From Paralichthys olivaceus (lineage: Eukaryota; Chordata; Actinopteri; Pleuronectiformes; Paralichthyidae), in NCBI RefSeq assembly GCF_024713975.1, contig NC_091099.1:2693001-2757000 (forward strand): 64,000 bases of DNA, read 5' to 3'. A program made the translations under genes and the position numbers. Under the pieces are notes generated by a model. It worked only from the letters and a program-made list of their open reading frames with translations, searched no databases and had not been told where the DNA came from. Below, piece after piece: positions 11,865 through 26,800 of the stretch; positions within the stretch are counted from its first letter, which is position 1, and each line of letters starts with the position of its first letter.

Positions 11865-14172
11865 TACAAATACGTTTGCATTTGCATAGAGGTTTAAAAT
11901 TCCAAAAGGTTTTTAAGATATTATAGTAAACAGATTTAGGAAACATTATTTTGCGCAGCATAATTTAGCACAAGGAAAAACTTGTTAGAATCAAAGTTGT
12001 TGTTTTAATCTTTTTCATATAAATATACATAAATAAGAATAAAGATCTGTGTTACTGCAACAGGTGGAATCCTTTCACTGCCAAGCAGCCATCATGATCA
12101 ATATGTATTATTAAACTCATCATCATCATCATCATCATCATCATCGATATCACCATCATTAGAGACATGCAGAGGTTTGGTTCCTCCTTGTGGTAGAAAG
12201 TTAATTAAATCCTTTCTTCGTGGTGTCATGAACATTTCATTAAAAGTTTTTCATTATCGGACGTGTGTGTGTGTGTGTGTAGTTGTAGAAAACATGACAC
12301 ACTTTGTTGATAAAAATCAGTTGTAGCTCAACATTGCAAGCCAAAGACAAAAGTGATGACACGAGTTCCCTGAAGACTTCATCACTGCCGCACTGAATTT
12401 AAGAAAATGGAAATCACTCAACTGTAATATTGAATTTTCATCTTCTGTCATAAACAGTTTTTTGACACAGATGTTATCGCATGTTATTTTACATGTGTAA
12501 GAACATATGTGCATACTTAATATTCAAATTAAATATTTCTCTCAAACTAGAAATGTTGATAAATTATTTTCTGCACTAGTAGAATATTGTCACTGCCCTC
12601 TGTTATTCTGTGGGAACAGTTTGATATAACTTTGTTCTGCTTCAGTTATCAGTGTTGAGAGGAGACGTGCGTGAGGATCCGCCAGCGACTGTCGGAACCT
12701 CCTGAGATCCGCAGGGTCAAACACACCAGGGGCGTCAGATGGAAGGAGCGAGACCCAAAGGTTTAAAGAGCTTTAACGTCACCCGTCCAACCACCATGAC
12801 ACCATTTGAAAAATAGCAATTTAACTTTTGTCACCCCGCTGTCCCTGTGACCTTTGACCCCGAGATCCCCAAAGCAAGAAGTCTGACAGGCTGGCCTCAT
12901 GCCTTCAGCTCCGTCCCTCTGTCACCATGACAACACTAAATCCACACACATACGGTATCCACGCAGGCATGCATTCACCGTCCTCTCTAAAAAACATAAA
13001 GCTGGTGCGATTAAAGAATCTCCTCTTCTGTACAAAGCTTCTTATAAAATATCTTGTTTTACATCTTTGTTGTATCGTTAACGACAAAAAAAGAAAAGAA
13101 CACAGAGGAAATATTACATCGGACTTGCAAAAATATATCTCCACAGTGGCTTCAAACATGTAGAACTCTGCTTTTACGCGACATTAACAGTGACACATGA
13201 ATGCACCTCGGTATCGCCTCCATTCTGCAGCTCGGCTGATAGTTAATAAGTTAAATCTTTACTTTCGGCATGTCCAGATATCTGAAACCAAATGTTTTCT
13301 GCGAGCAAACAAAACAAAAAAAAACCTGTGAGAGCAAAGGTAGAGCGGAGAGGTTCTGTCGACTGTTACGAACGTGTAGCAGCGAAGCGGAGGAGCGCAG
13401 CGGCCCGCTCACACTCACAGACACCGAGGACGAGACGAGGAATATTCAAGCTGCAGTTAAAGCGGAAGAAAGATAAAGAAATGTCATTTGTTTCCTGAGT
13501 TAGTTGATAAAGTTTGGGGCTTCTCTCTCTCTCTCTCACTCACAGTCTTCACATACACTTTGTCACTTCTTCATCCCCTCTGTTCTCTACTTCCTCCACA
13601 TTCACCCTCAATCTATCACGTCCTTTCCCCTCTCTCTCTCTCTCTCCGTCTCTGAGGGAAGCCAGGACAGTGCAGGAGTGTGTGTGTGTGTGTGTGTTTC
13701 CAGATAACCCTTGAAAACGAAACCTGAAACAATTAAAAAAAGACATAGATGTGCGCGGCTGCTTTGTGTGTCTGTTTATGTGTGTATTGTGTGTGTGTGT
13801 GTGTGTCCCTCACTTTCTGTCCGTGGCCCAGCTCCTGGCTGAATATTATGAAGTTGTGAGATCGCAGCACTGACAGGTGTTGATTTAATTATTTGTTAAA
13901 AATGGCACAGAAAGGCCTCACATCCGTAGCGCGGACTAGACGAGAAGCAGAAGTAAATCGTGTGTTGAAATTTAAAAAGCCGGCTGACGTGTGTTACAGT
14001 GAGCAGGGATGTTTTAGTTGTGAGAGTCTTCAGACGTGGATCTTCCTCCTCCGTTGTGGAAGCTGTGGCTGCGGTGACTGAACTAACGCCAGGGTGGTTT
14101 ATAGCATGTGAGCTGGTTACTAAAGAAGGTGGTTGATAAGTCCTGTGGCCCTTCACAAGTGCCGGGTCTGCG
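11865..14172 (-). other. presumed fa2h 3'UTR
   Basis: This stretch has no conserved coding content. It contains a (CAT)n run at 12119-12144, a short GT run near 12263 and CT-rich patches near 13524 and 13632. It lies between the fa2h stop codon and the first strong poly(A) hexamer. The 3'UTR call is inferred. Confidence 0.4.
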
Positions 14173-17100
14173 TTAGAATTTCTCATCGGGGATGACTGTG
14201 TTGAAGGGGTGGTCCCAGAACGTGGAAGTGATTCCAAAACCTGGAGAATAAATAAAGGTTCATCCCATATTTTCTATCTTCTATCTGCTAATTCCAGAAA
14301 TCTGTGTGTCCGTGTTTGATTTCCAGCGCTCACCTGCCCTCTGGTGTTCGAAGTGGTGTTTGACGTGGTAGGCCTTCAGGCTGTACATGTACGAGCCTCT
14401 CTTTGGCGAGCCGTAGTGAAGGTAGTAGTGGATCATGTCGTACACAACGTAGCCGCAGAGTCCTCCGACAAACACGGACGTCCCGAGGATCTCCGGGAGC
14501 GTGTTCTGCAGGATGACATAGAAACTTCCCACCATCAAGGAGGCCAGGCCGGGGGGGAAGACCAGCCGAGAGCCGTCAAACGGAGACTGTGGAGAAAAGA
14601 AAGAAACTAAGAAGCTGTCCTGAGGGTGAATTCACACAGATCAATAAAACTGGAAATAAGAAATATAAACATGACTTTCACAGACATGACATCAGTATCT
14701 GCATTTCTATTTAACATTTTAAAAACTTTGATTTTACAGGATGTTTAAATTCTATGCAGAAAATGTGTGTGTGAAAAAAGGGAATAAGATGTTTTTTTAC
14801 CTCCAATCTGAGATTAATTGTAAACGATAACTCCTGTTGTGCCGTGTGGAAGAACATAATAAACCATACATGTGTTTTATGATCAGCAGACGTGCACAGG
14901 CCCGGGCAGCAGCGTGTGTTTGTACCTTGTGGTGCTGTCCGTGCAGGAGGAAGTGTAATGTGATGAGGTAGTAGTTATGGGCCGGCGGTTTCATGTGAAA
15001 GACAAAGCGATGGATGCAGTACTCGATGAATGACCACAAGAACCAGCCCATCAAAAAGAGCAGCGGGAAAATGGACTTATGGATTGGGAGAGAGACGTCT
15101 ACACACACACACACACAAATACACAATAACTGGAGGTGAACATGATGAAAACAAATACAAGTACATTATACTGCACGTCGGTGAGTGTATGTGAATGAGT
15201 AAATGTCTCAGGGGCTTGTATATTGTATATTGTTAAAGAAGCATGCAGGTAATCAGTGAGTGTGTTACCTGAGGTGAGGACTATCCGTGTGGTGCCCTGT
15301 GCCAGGGTTGTGTAGCAGTACCAACTGAGATAAAACACAATAGGAAGCCACACCACTGGTACCCAATACCTGTAGACAGACAACAGAGCGGCTCTTTACA
15401 CAACACAACAAAGATCTTTGCACTTTTATAGAAGGAATCTGAGATATAAGAGGAGCAGACGCCTCAGATGTGATGAACAGGTGGAAAAACACGGACGACT
15501 TATTACCTTTAAAATGCATTAACAGATCCTGAAGTGGATCCCTGGTGACATTATATTGTTATTCTATCTTGTCTTGTTACAATTACCAGGACGTCTTGGT
15601 GCCGGCCTCCAGTAAAGGGTTTCCAAACAGTCTGATTGGTCGGTCGACTGGCTGGTGAACCCACGCGTCATATTTCTCTCCGAGGTGGCCCACCTGCCAC
15701 GCCAGGGGCTTCCTCCAGTCCACCAAGTCCTGTGGAGAAATACACCAGGAGAGATCTGTAAAGAGTATTTACACACAGGTGATGTATCTGATGGAGACGA
15801 AGAGAACAGGGCTCTCCAGGAGGAGGCAGCAGAGAGTTAAAAAACGGTTGACCTGCAGGTACCGGTCAATCCAGGAAGTGACTGCATGCTGTGTGTGTTT
15901 CTACGTGTTATTCTGCAGGTTTGCTTCTCTGCAACCGAGGAGCCGACCGCAATGAATACGTTGTTCCGAGTCCAAAGACCAGAAACTTTTACGAGCTTTT
16001 TACAGGCTCCTCATACTCGATGCTGCACGTGAGACCAGAAGCTTTGGCGTGTGAGGAAACTATGAACATGCAGCTGATCTGAAAAAAGTACAAATTAAAC
16101 ATGCCCGGTTAAAGATGACACTCAGCACCAACACTCTCACTCAGTGATGCTGATTATTACCTCAGATTTCCATCAAACCTGGAAGGATGGAACATGAGGC
16201 CAAGAACCAGAGCAGGAACGTGTGACGTGGATCCAGACAACGTTTCTTTAACATGACAGGACGGAGCTCGATGCAGGAAATCACAGTCATATTATCTGTG
16301 AGGGTTTGGTGTCTTGGCAGAACTGAGCTCGACTGAGTGACGTCCTACTTTAGGAAGCGATGATTGTTGCCCAGGTGATGGCGTCTCGCTTATGATGCCC
16401 CGCTGAGGATACTGGTATCAGGCACGGACTGACACAGTCACCTGAGGTTGATTACAGAGTCTCAGGCTCATTACGTGTGAGAACAGGTTGCCGCCCAGGT
16501 GATAAAGTGTTTATCTCACACACACTGATTTAGTCGCAAAGACCAGAGGAGACGCTGGTTTGTCTGAATCCTGCAGCACAATGAGTAGATTTTATGTTTT
16601 AAAAGTGAATTCACTCACACTGAGAGTTTAGTGGCACTGACTGGTCATATCACCTCAGGGTTTACAAGTTATTAACCAAAGAGCACGCCGCCTCGCGAGT
16701 CATGACACTGATTTCCGTCTTTATAATTAGCTCTGTTCACTCAGTGCAAAGTGATTAAAAGTCTTCAGTCTGCTTTTGTGCTGACAGCGACAAGAAAAAC
16801 AACACAACTCCACCGAGGCCGAGAAACCATTCACATGACTCTTACAAAAGGAAAAAGTGAAGCGGTCTGATAACCTAAACGACTAATTTGTCATAAAACA
16901 TTGTTTAAAGAAAGTGGAACCTCTCCTCCATCTGCATCCACACCAACATTATCCTCAGTCCTTCCCAGGCCCCCTCCCTACGTTCAGTCTGTGGAGTTCG
17001 GCACCAAACAAACTCAAACCACCTATTTCCTGAAGAATTCTTTTTCTCAAATGCAGCAGACAGCTTGTGTCTGTCCGATCTGTTTTGTATGTATTGTTAA

Positions 17101-17758
17101 CAACGTACACCTTCATGTCTATTGGAAGACGTACACCCCAGGGGTCGTATGATAGCGGAGAATTAAAAACACACAGTCGCTGACAAGTGTACATAAAGTT
17201 TTACGTTGGTGCGATCACAGTCATGAGGATAAAACACTGAGGCAACAACAACTAAAAGCACAAGTCAAATCTCCACCTGCAGCGTCAAAACAAAGAAGTG
17301 AAACTTCCTCTCACATGGTTTGTTAATCTGCACTGAACTTCTCTCTCACTGAGCGAAACGACGCACTGATACAAGTTGCAAAGAGCCGCTTGACTTATTC
17401 AACTTCATTCAAGTTATTCAAGTTTGAAGGCGTAAGCGTTACCGTCACCTCAAATGGCCGATACGAGAGCAGGGCTTTATCCTCCAGTACGTGGAACTAA
17501 AGATCAGAGCATCAAGAGAGGAAAATAAAGTGAAGAAAACACAGAAGAAGAGAAATAAAAACATGGAAGCTTCTGTTCGATGAATCGTTATCAGACTGAC
17601 GTCAGCCGATCCGGTTAGAGTCAGCGAATCCGATGTTTTTTCCCAAAATCCGATCATAACAACAAAGACATGAGTCTGCGTCGGAAATTACCAGGTGACA
17701 AAAGACAAAAGAAACTGGGCTACAAGCATGAGAGGAGTCGTGGTTCACATTCCTGCGA

Positions 17759-17835
<77 letters not shown>

Positions 17836-17961
17836 AGTATCTAAAAACAGCTCAGCACAATGTGTCCACACTAAATGGACCATGATAGCAAAACATTAAA
17901 CATTTATAAAATAAAGGTTTAATAAACCAATGAGGTTTCGTCACATGAAGCAACACGTTAC

Positions 17962-18009
<48 letters not shown>

Positions 18010-19645
18010 TCTCACTTGATTTATTATTTCTCAATCTCTAGTTTCAAGTCTCCTTCAATACAGCTGATGATGTTCATTTTGTACATTATGTCCCATTTAG
18101 ACGATAAAGCAACGTGAAACTTCTGGTTTCAAAAACCAAGACGCCGCCAAACATGACACCAAGTCTGAGGCTTCAAAATGGCAGCTCACAAACCAGTGGA
18201 TGGACACACACATTCTCCACCATCCGCTGGACCGAAGCAGATGACTTCTCACTGCGAGAGACGCAACTTTATTTGAATTGTTTCAAACCAGGAAGAAGGA
18301 AAAAAAAGGTTTGAGAAACATGAATTAAATGATTCCAGTTTAATAAAAATAACCATAATAATTTCACAATGTGCACTGAAGTTTTTAAAGTATTTCCTGT
18401 GTACTTTGCACATGGGTTTGGTCAGAACGTTGTGTTTGGATCAATGCACTGATACTCGGGATGCAGAGCAAACAAGACGGACGGGCTGGTTCTGTCATCA
18501 CGCTGTGCTGAGGCCTGGTATGAAGATTCAACTGCCCAGATTTGACCAATCACATGAGTCTGATTTAAGTGAACAGAAGTGAGTCATGGTTTGTTTGTGA
18601 ATCTTGGGGGATTTTTTCAGACAGGAAACTCAAAGTCTTTGTGAGAGGATCAGATATGCACATGTAGGTGAAGGTTGCGTGTGATGACATTATTGTTTCA
18701 TGTCTGTGTGCAGGTTTCTTTGTGCAGCAGTGTGAGAACTTCAGAGTGAACTACGAACAACAAGGACATTTCAGGAGGCGAATGACCTGACGACCGCTCA
18801 CCCACATTACCCACAAACACACACTCCTGTCTTTCTGTGTTTGTCAGCGAGCCCATTGATATAAACACAGTCCAAAGATGTCGTCACTATATTGAGCAGT
18901 GTGGTTTTTTTCAGCTGTAAACTAAATTATATCACATTTCTAACAGAAGCAGGACCTCAGGAATAATGCTTTGCATCATTCAGAGAGACAAAGAGATACT
19001 GCAAGTAGAAATACACACTATCCTATTCATCACATTCCAGTTAAAGTCAAACACACAGACAAACGCACCTTATCCAGGTCTACAGAGCTGCAGCGGCTGT
19101 ATGGGCCGCTCTCATCCTCCTCTTCTTCTTCTTTTTTGTCCGTCATCTTTTCCTCCATCTTTCCTTCTGTCTGCTCGGTGGCATTCCTCCTCTCTCTCAG
19201 GGTCTGAAGAAAAAACAGGATGAAAATGGACACGGTGAACAAAAAGGAAAGTCACCCAAAGATCTGATCTGTGGACGGGAGGACGTCTCCTTCCGACAGG
19301 ACAGACGGGATGTTAATCCTCTGGAGTCTGGGGTGATTTTTATGATGTACAACTTTAAAGTGACAAATGATTCGTCTGGACATGTGAGCAATGTTGTGCC
19401 AAAAAAAAAATACGATAAACTGAGGAGAGTAATGTTTGTTTATGTTATAAATAAAGTAAAAATACAATTCATTCAAAAAAAAGCCAAAATAGCCGAGAAC
19501 TCCTAGTGATTAAGTCGTGTCAGGTTTATTTTTTTATTTATTTATATTTCCTGTTGGTTTTTCTAGGCTATGATAAACTCTGGTTAAGAAGAAATACACT
19601 TTTCCTCAAACTGTCATTTTACAAAAGATGAACACAACCCGATTA

Positions 19646-19680
<35 letters not shown>

Positions 19681-20289
19681 CACAGTCCATTATTTACATT
19701 TGTAATCTTCAACCTTTGGACACCTTTGTGTGCCTGAGAAACACCTTCGATTGTCACTGATTCTGAAGCGTATTTGACCACGACCACGTTCGATAACCCA
19801 TCAATCATTGACATGTTCGCTTTGACTTCTACGTGTTATTAATGCACATGAATGTTATTTAACCTTGGTCACTTAGTATAAATATGAAGTTTTCCTCTCA
19901 AGTTCGAATACATTTTTTAAATTTTTAATGAGAAGTGATGTATGAGGGCTGTGACTTTTTAATCTGTGTGACAGACAGAGATTTGTCCTGATCCGCTCCA
20001 AATATTAATTCAATGAGTTCATCCTCGGGTCCCACCCCTCCACAATCTTATTCAGATTAATTCAGTAGTTGTAAAAACAGATAAAACAAATCCAGATAAC
20101 GCGACACCTTCGGTGGAGATAATAGAAGAACCTCGTGGACTCAAGTGCAGCTGCTGCAACAGGCTTCGGACATTTAAAGCCTCCTCTTCGTTCCATAAAC
20201 AGAACATGATGGAGGAGTTTGTCTCATATATCAAGTGACGTTCTTGTCTGTTTAATATTAAATACATCAGCACATTTCTTTATCTGGAG

Positions 20290-20343
<54 letters not shown>

Positions 20344-20847
20344 CCCTATGGTTTGTTACTAACATCATCTTGGCAAAACACCTCCAGAGGCAACGCTACA
20401 CCCTCCATTATCATTGTGCTGAAATAAAACAATAAGAAAAACACAACAGAACCTTTAATCTGTCTTTGATGCAACTCAAAGACGAGGTCGGTACTTTTAG
20501 ATGCAGTTTTGAATGAAGTAGTGTCGTGATCTTTTACCACCGGACCTTATCTAGATACTAACAGAAAAAAAACTTTGTCCATTATATGTAAGAATACAAA
20601 TTATACACAAACTACAACAGTCAATAATAATTATAATAATTATAATGCATTATCATTAGCTCTTCATCTGCCTTCAATTAGACCAATCAGCAAAACACCC
20701 CCCCCCCCCCCTCCAATTATCGTACACATGTTACTGTAGAAAACATTTGGGGGCAATCACCGATTACTAAACTAAAACTTTACAATGTACGATGTCTTTT
20801 AGTTGCTATGGGTAATACTGCACGTCTCTTCACTTCTGTCTTTGCCA

Positions 20848-20894
<47 letters not shown>

Positions 20895-23800
20895 TGGAGC
20901 GTGAAAAGCAATGAGCAGACACACCCTCTGTATCAACAGCAGCACGACCTACTTGAGCCTGTGAGTAATCTGCGATTGTGATATTTAAAGTTTCTGGTGC
21001 TTTGGATGAAACCTGCAGGTGCGGTGTGCGTCAGGGAACAGGACGAGCCGCTCACGTTTGATTAAGACATGGTGATGAGTGTGAATCCTCTGATATGAGC
21101 CTTTCACAGACACGTCAGTATCAGTGCTTCTGTTCAGCCACCCATGAAAACATTTATTTTACACTTAACGTGAAGAAGATCATGTTTGTTCTCGGATGTT
21201 TATTGGAATCAGCATCGCTAATAACAAGATGAAAATAAAAAGATGTGCATTTATTCTACGTTAAAAAAAAACTCAATTCAAGTTCTTTATATTTGGATGT
21301 TTCTTTTCATTTTGTTATTTATGATAAAGTTTATAGTTCAACTGTAAAAATATTTTTTAAAACGTATATATTGGCCGATAAATTTGTATTGTACAATTTT
21401 GAATCCCTTCATATCAGTATCAGTATTGCAAAAAGTATTTAAAATCCATTTGTAGCTGTATTTTATTGCTGGGCTGTTGTTTTTCAGTGTATTAAATACT
21501 ACAGGGTGGTTGTATTTTGACTTTGTTAAAACTAATGCAGTTTTCTGAAATATTAACTTTAACGCCAAGCGGTGTTAAAAAACAAAATAGTCGATCTGTA
21601 TAATCTTTATGCGGCTGCTCCCTGCATTGTTTCATATAATCGAGTGCATAGAAAGTAAAGTTCCATCTAAATTACTTTCACCTATGAAACATAAAGGATA
21701 TGAATGAACGTAAAGGTTCACTTGACTGATAACATCTTATAGAAATAAAGGACGTGAGTAGAAATCAACCTCTTCTCAGATTCACCATGGTAACCGCCCT
21801 GATTACACAGCCTCACAATAAATGAGCCGATATCTGCCAACACGTCAATCTACTCACACACACGCCTACTTCATGATGGCGTAACGCTCGGAGTGAATGT
21901 CAAACAGAGCTAACGCTAATCCAAACGACTCTGCCTCTTCAAATATGTGCAAACGTCCACGTACCACTGTCAAGTCAGGTTTGAGCTTAAGCACTTTTCT
22001 CTTGCATAAATAACTCACAAAGAAAAAGTGATGCGCAGCGGGGACAGAGCTTTACTCTGCAGGGAGCTGACGATGGAAACAAAGAGGTAAATAGGATCTG
22101 CAATCAGCCGGCTCACGTCAGCCCATCAGGCAGCACGACGGAAAATCACAACTAAACATCAGTTTGCATTAGTCACGATCCGGTTGTAGTTTGTTCGTAG
22201 AAGAAGAACAAAGCTGATCCCAGAGTGGTTCTGGTTCCTCCTGATTCATCAACATGACGTGACAAACGTCTGTGAATCATAAAACACAAATCATTTCATG
22301 TTACGAGGCGTGAAAACACAGATTCACGTTTATCAGTTTCCCTCTTAAACATCAGAGGTGAGTCCTCGGCTCAAGTTATCGGTGATTAATATCACCTACA
22401 GCCCAATTACAGCTTTTCACACATGCTTCAGTGGAAGAGCAGTGATGTGAACGTGACGACGAAGGCTTCTGTGATAAGTAACCAGCACGATTACATAACG
22501 TTGAGGGACAGCACCACGACCCGCGCTCCGCAGCAGCCGCGGCTGGGATTCATCCGTGTCAGTCACACTGTCGATAACGACAACGAACGTCCGGATTCAA
22601 AAAGAGATAAGACACCTTCCCTGGAGAACACAGGGAGGACGGGGTGATAAAAAGGTGCCAGATGTACAGATGTGCAGGAGCGATATCAGGGGCTGATGAG
22701 CGCAGATATGGAACGACGGAGGAAAGTTACAGGAGCAAAAATAACACGAGTGAAAAAGACTAGTGACACAGTGGCTGCAGAGTGAGGAGAGAATACACCA
22801 AAGGAGGTTTTCCTTGATACTAAGAGTGAGGCAGTGTCAGAGGACGGAGTGTGACAGGGGTGTTTTCCTCTCCGGATGCATGAGGTGAAGCTGATGTTGG
22901 AGATTTCAGTGGCTGGATCTGTCACTGAAGGGAACTGAGAACATTGTTTGTGATTTAGATGAAATGTGTCGAGACAAAAATCGGAAACAGGATGCCGCCT
23001 AATTTATTTTATGATTATTATGTCTTCTCTTGAATTTTGCATTGACTTTCATCATTTTGTGTTTTATTAAAACAATTATTTTCAATTGTTATTTATTAAT
23101 TCGCTGTTCTTGGTTTTCTCGTGTTGTTCAATACAAAAACACATAAAATAACTCAGGCAGAAAAGTTGCACTCGTGTTTTCTTTAAATGAAGTTTTAAGG
23201 GAACAGAATGTGTGTGAAGGTTCGGAGAAGAGTGCAACAGAAAAACTAAAAAAGAATAAAACAGGAGCGGCTGAGTTCACATGTCAACATTAACATGCGT
23301 CACCCTTAAACTGTCGTGCCTGAATTTTTGTTCACTATTTATTTCGGTTTATGCAACGAATTTAACATTTAACAATAAAAAAAGTCTGTGTTGCCGGACA
23401 CCATCGGCGCTGTGTTGCTTCCCTCTTCTCCAAGACAAACTCTGGGTTTTAACATAAAGTAAAAATAACAAATAGTGAAAGCAGAACTTCCCAATTCCCA
23501 AATGATGTGGTGATTCTGCGTAGGAGGGTCATTCAAAATGTGTTACACAGTCGACACTGACGTTTTGTCAGTTGACAGTCTGGTGACAGGAAAGTGGGAA
23601 CTGTATGCACAACACCGGAAGGAAAATGTTTCCAACGCAAGTTAACGTCGCACTTTAAAAGACGCATTGTGATAAAGGAGAAGTTGTGCAGATGAAATGA
23701 ATAAAGAAAATGATCATTAGTTGTTGCCCTGATTAAGCAATGGGCTAGTTTATAATCGATTATCTAACTATCACCTTCGGAGGTTTTCCATTATCCATCG

Positions 23801-26800
23801 AACGGTGCCGCTGCCTTTAGTTACATCATCAGGATGTGACCAAGTTCATCGGATGACATGACGACGAGCTTTGACCTTTGAGAGCCACGATGAAACCTCT
23901 GGGATCAGTCACACTGACCCATCGCACCAAACGCAAAACTGTGACTGTGCAAAACAGGACGACTGGATAACACAAGAGGAACAAAGCTGTGAATAAACTA
24001 AAGGAGTTTCTGTTTGGTGACGCAGAAAGAAAATAAACTACATGAAACGGTTTTTATTTAAGATTAAACTTATGAAATCAATTCGTCCGACCAATTCAAT
24101 GTTTGGTTGGAATCGTCTGCTTTGAGCCCTTCACAGATAAATCTGCGCCTGTGAAATATCGATTTCTCGGGATTTGTGTTTTCAGTTTATCGATGTGCTG
24201 TAAAATATCGAGCCTCGATTACATTTCTCCGGTAACGACATGTAAGAAATCCCAGCCAGTGTTTCCGGTCCGCTCTAAATCATAGAGTAGTTCCAATAAC
24301 TGACAGTCGGGTTAAATCAAACACTCCGGTTGTCACTGAGACACTGCTGCAGTGTTGAGTTTAAAAAAGAATCAGATGCATTGATGGATGTTTTTCTTCA
24401 CATCGCTCGTGAAACACAGATCACGTAACTCAGGGGAGGGTTGCCAGGGCGACAGATCAACAGTATCCAAGGGAATTGAGGACTTTGAGGACTCCCCCCC
24501 CCCCCCCCCCACACACACACACCTCCACAGTCCTTCTCCTGTCTGACTCACACTTCTCTCCATCTCAGTCTCTCTCAGCTCAGTTTCAGTCGCCCGCTCT
24601 GACTCTTTCTCGACGTTATAAAGCGAATGTAAAAGCCGACGGCTTCGGAACAAGTGAATAGAACGTAACGTGCTGGTTGTTAAGTAAACACTGGAGGCAG
24701 GAGGCGGGAGCTCATTAACTAATTGTTGGCCTTCCTGTGCGTCTCTGTTGATCCAGGAATGCATGTGTACACTCCTCGGGCCTGAGCTGAGACAATGGTG
24801 CTGTTGACATTACTCTCACTTCACGTTCGGCTCATTGTGATGTTTAGAATGACTCCAATGTCCAGGACTGCATTGAAGAGGGACACGGCAAAGACAATCA
24901 TTAGAGCTGAGTCATAGGACATATTTTAATAAGATACCAATTTTCTCATCACAATACAATTATTAGTGTGAGCGGGGTTTTTTTTTGCTAAACATTTTAT
25001 AACTGTGAGGTGGAACGGAGTCTGTTTTATATTTGATCTGGTTATACTTGATACTGGTGGAATATGGGGAGACGGACAACCATTCACACACACTCACACC
25101 TCAGGGCAATAAAAGTTATCGCCAACCTTTTCACCAACTTCATGCATCACAACAAAATGAAAACACGTCAGACTGAGGTTAAAAGATGCTGAAGGACACA
25201 AGAGACCACTGTCCCTGCAGGACAGTAAAAATACAAGAATGAGACAAAAAACAAAGGAGATGGTGAGAGGAGGGCGGCGACGTGCCCTGGTACCATCACA
25301 ACTCTGGCTCCGCTGGGGGGGAGGGGGAGGAGGAGGAGGAGGAGGAGGAGGAGGAGGAGAAAACATTTTTGGTTTTGATTAGATTAGATTAACTTTATTG
25401 ATCCCAGCTGGGAAATTGTTGAAGGAAAAAAAGTTTTAAAACAGCACACAAGTCCCCAGAACAATTGCTGAGAGGAATTAAAAAAGACGCAAGTCAAGAA
25501 AAAAACAACGGGCGCTGCTGCAACAGGCTGCCACCGAGCACGGAGTCTAGAGGATCACAGTAAGAGAATTGAATTGTCACTCAGTGGTACACACACCTCC
25601 GCAAAGGTCCAACAGTCAAAACCAGATTCACAGATTTAATCTCTTTCTTTCCCTCAACGTGTCCATAAAAACTCAAACTTCTTTTGTCAAGTGAGGACAA
25701 AAACCACGTCACGGGATGATTTTGAATCATTCTCATGATCGGCATCTATTCAAAGCTTCTTAGAAGTATTTGAACCGTCACAAGTTTGCATCAATGTCTG
25801 TGTCATAGCTTCAACACCAAGTATTTCACATTTTAATGCAATGAACTCATCACGCCCCCATCATTCTTCATTGTACTCCCCAAACCAAAGGAAAGACACA
25901 TTTAGGAGCAGTTGAATTATTAATTCCACTTGCACAACTAAGTCTTCAGGAGGGGTGTGTGACTCCGTCGTTTCAGTTTATGGCTGCTGATAGTGCTCGG
26001 ACAAAGGGCTGAGGAATGGTGTGTGGGGCAAAGGTTGAGCTGGTGTTGCCCTGTGGGCTGCCACTATGTAAGCACGCTTGGTCATGGCTGGTTTGTGGAG
26101 TTGAGATTATTATTTTTTTTTTTCAACAGCAGCACAGAGGCTGAACCGCTGCAGTTTCCCCAACCCTGAAATCAAACAATCGTGATAGTCCCTCCTGAAG
26201 GCAACATTTCCACCAGTCTGAAATATATTGTCTGATTCCTGTTGGACATGAAAGCAGCAGGTGACCCTGGTGCTTGAGAAGCTTTCATAACCCTGGTCTG
26301 CGGTAACACAGCAGAGGATCAGGGTCAGTGGAGTCGACCTGTGGAGCTGGTTTATTACTTCCCGCCTGATATGACAGTTTTGTAAGAATGACACAAGCCA
26401 CTCCCAGAGCTCAACATCCAGAGCATTCAGTTATATATATATATATATATATATAAAGTATATACATGCACCAAATATAAATTTAAATAAAAGTTTCAGA
26501 TTGATGCAAAAACACTAATGAATCAGAACATAAAGTCCTGCTTGGACAAAATTAAATTTAAAGTAGACGTAAAACTCATAATAAATGTATTTGATTTGAA
26601 ATTGAGATTTTAATATGAGGGTATTTTTATTTTTTATATTTGATTGGGTGTGAGTGTGTGAGTGTGTGTGTGTGTCAGCGTAGAATACATGTGGATAGAG
26701 CAGGGTTGAAGTTCAGTAACACTGTGGAGAGTTCCATAACGCCCGTAAGGTCATGAGCTCTGAATACTGTCGCTCACGTGTTGAAAACCAGCGACGGACT

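Larger units (their letters stand above)
15730..19068 (-). other. fa2h intron 2
   Basis: No exon-like sequence was found. It contains two CA microsatellites (17760-17832, 17963-18005) and a repeat-like patch at 18100-18200, and is otherwise unique-looking. Confidence 0.7.
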
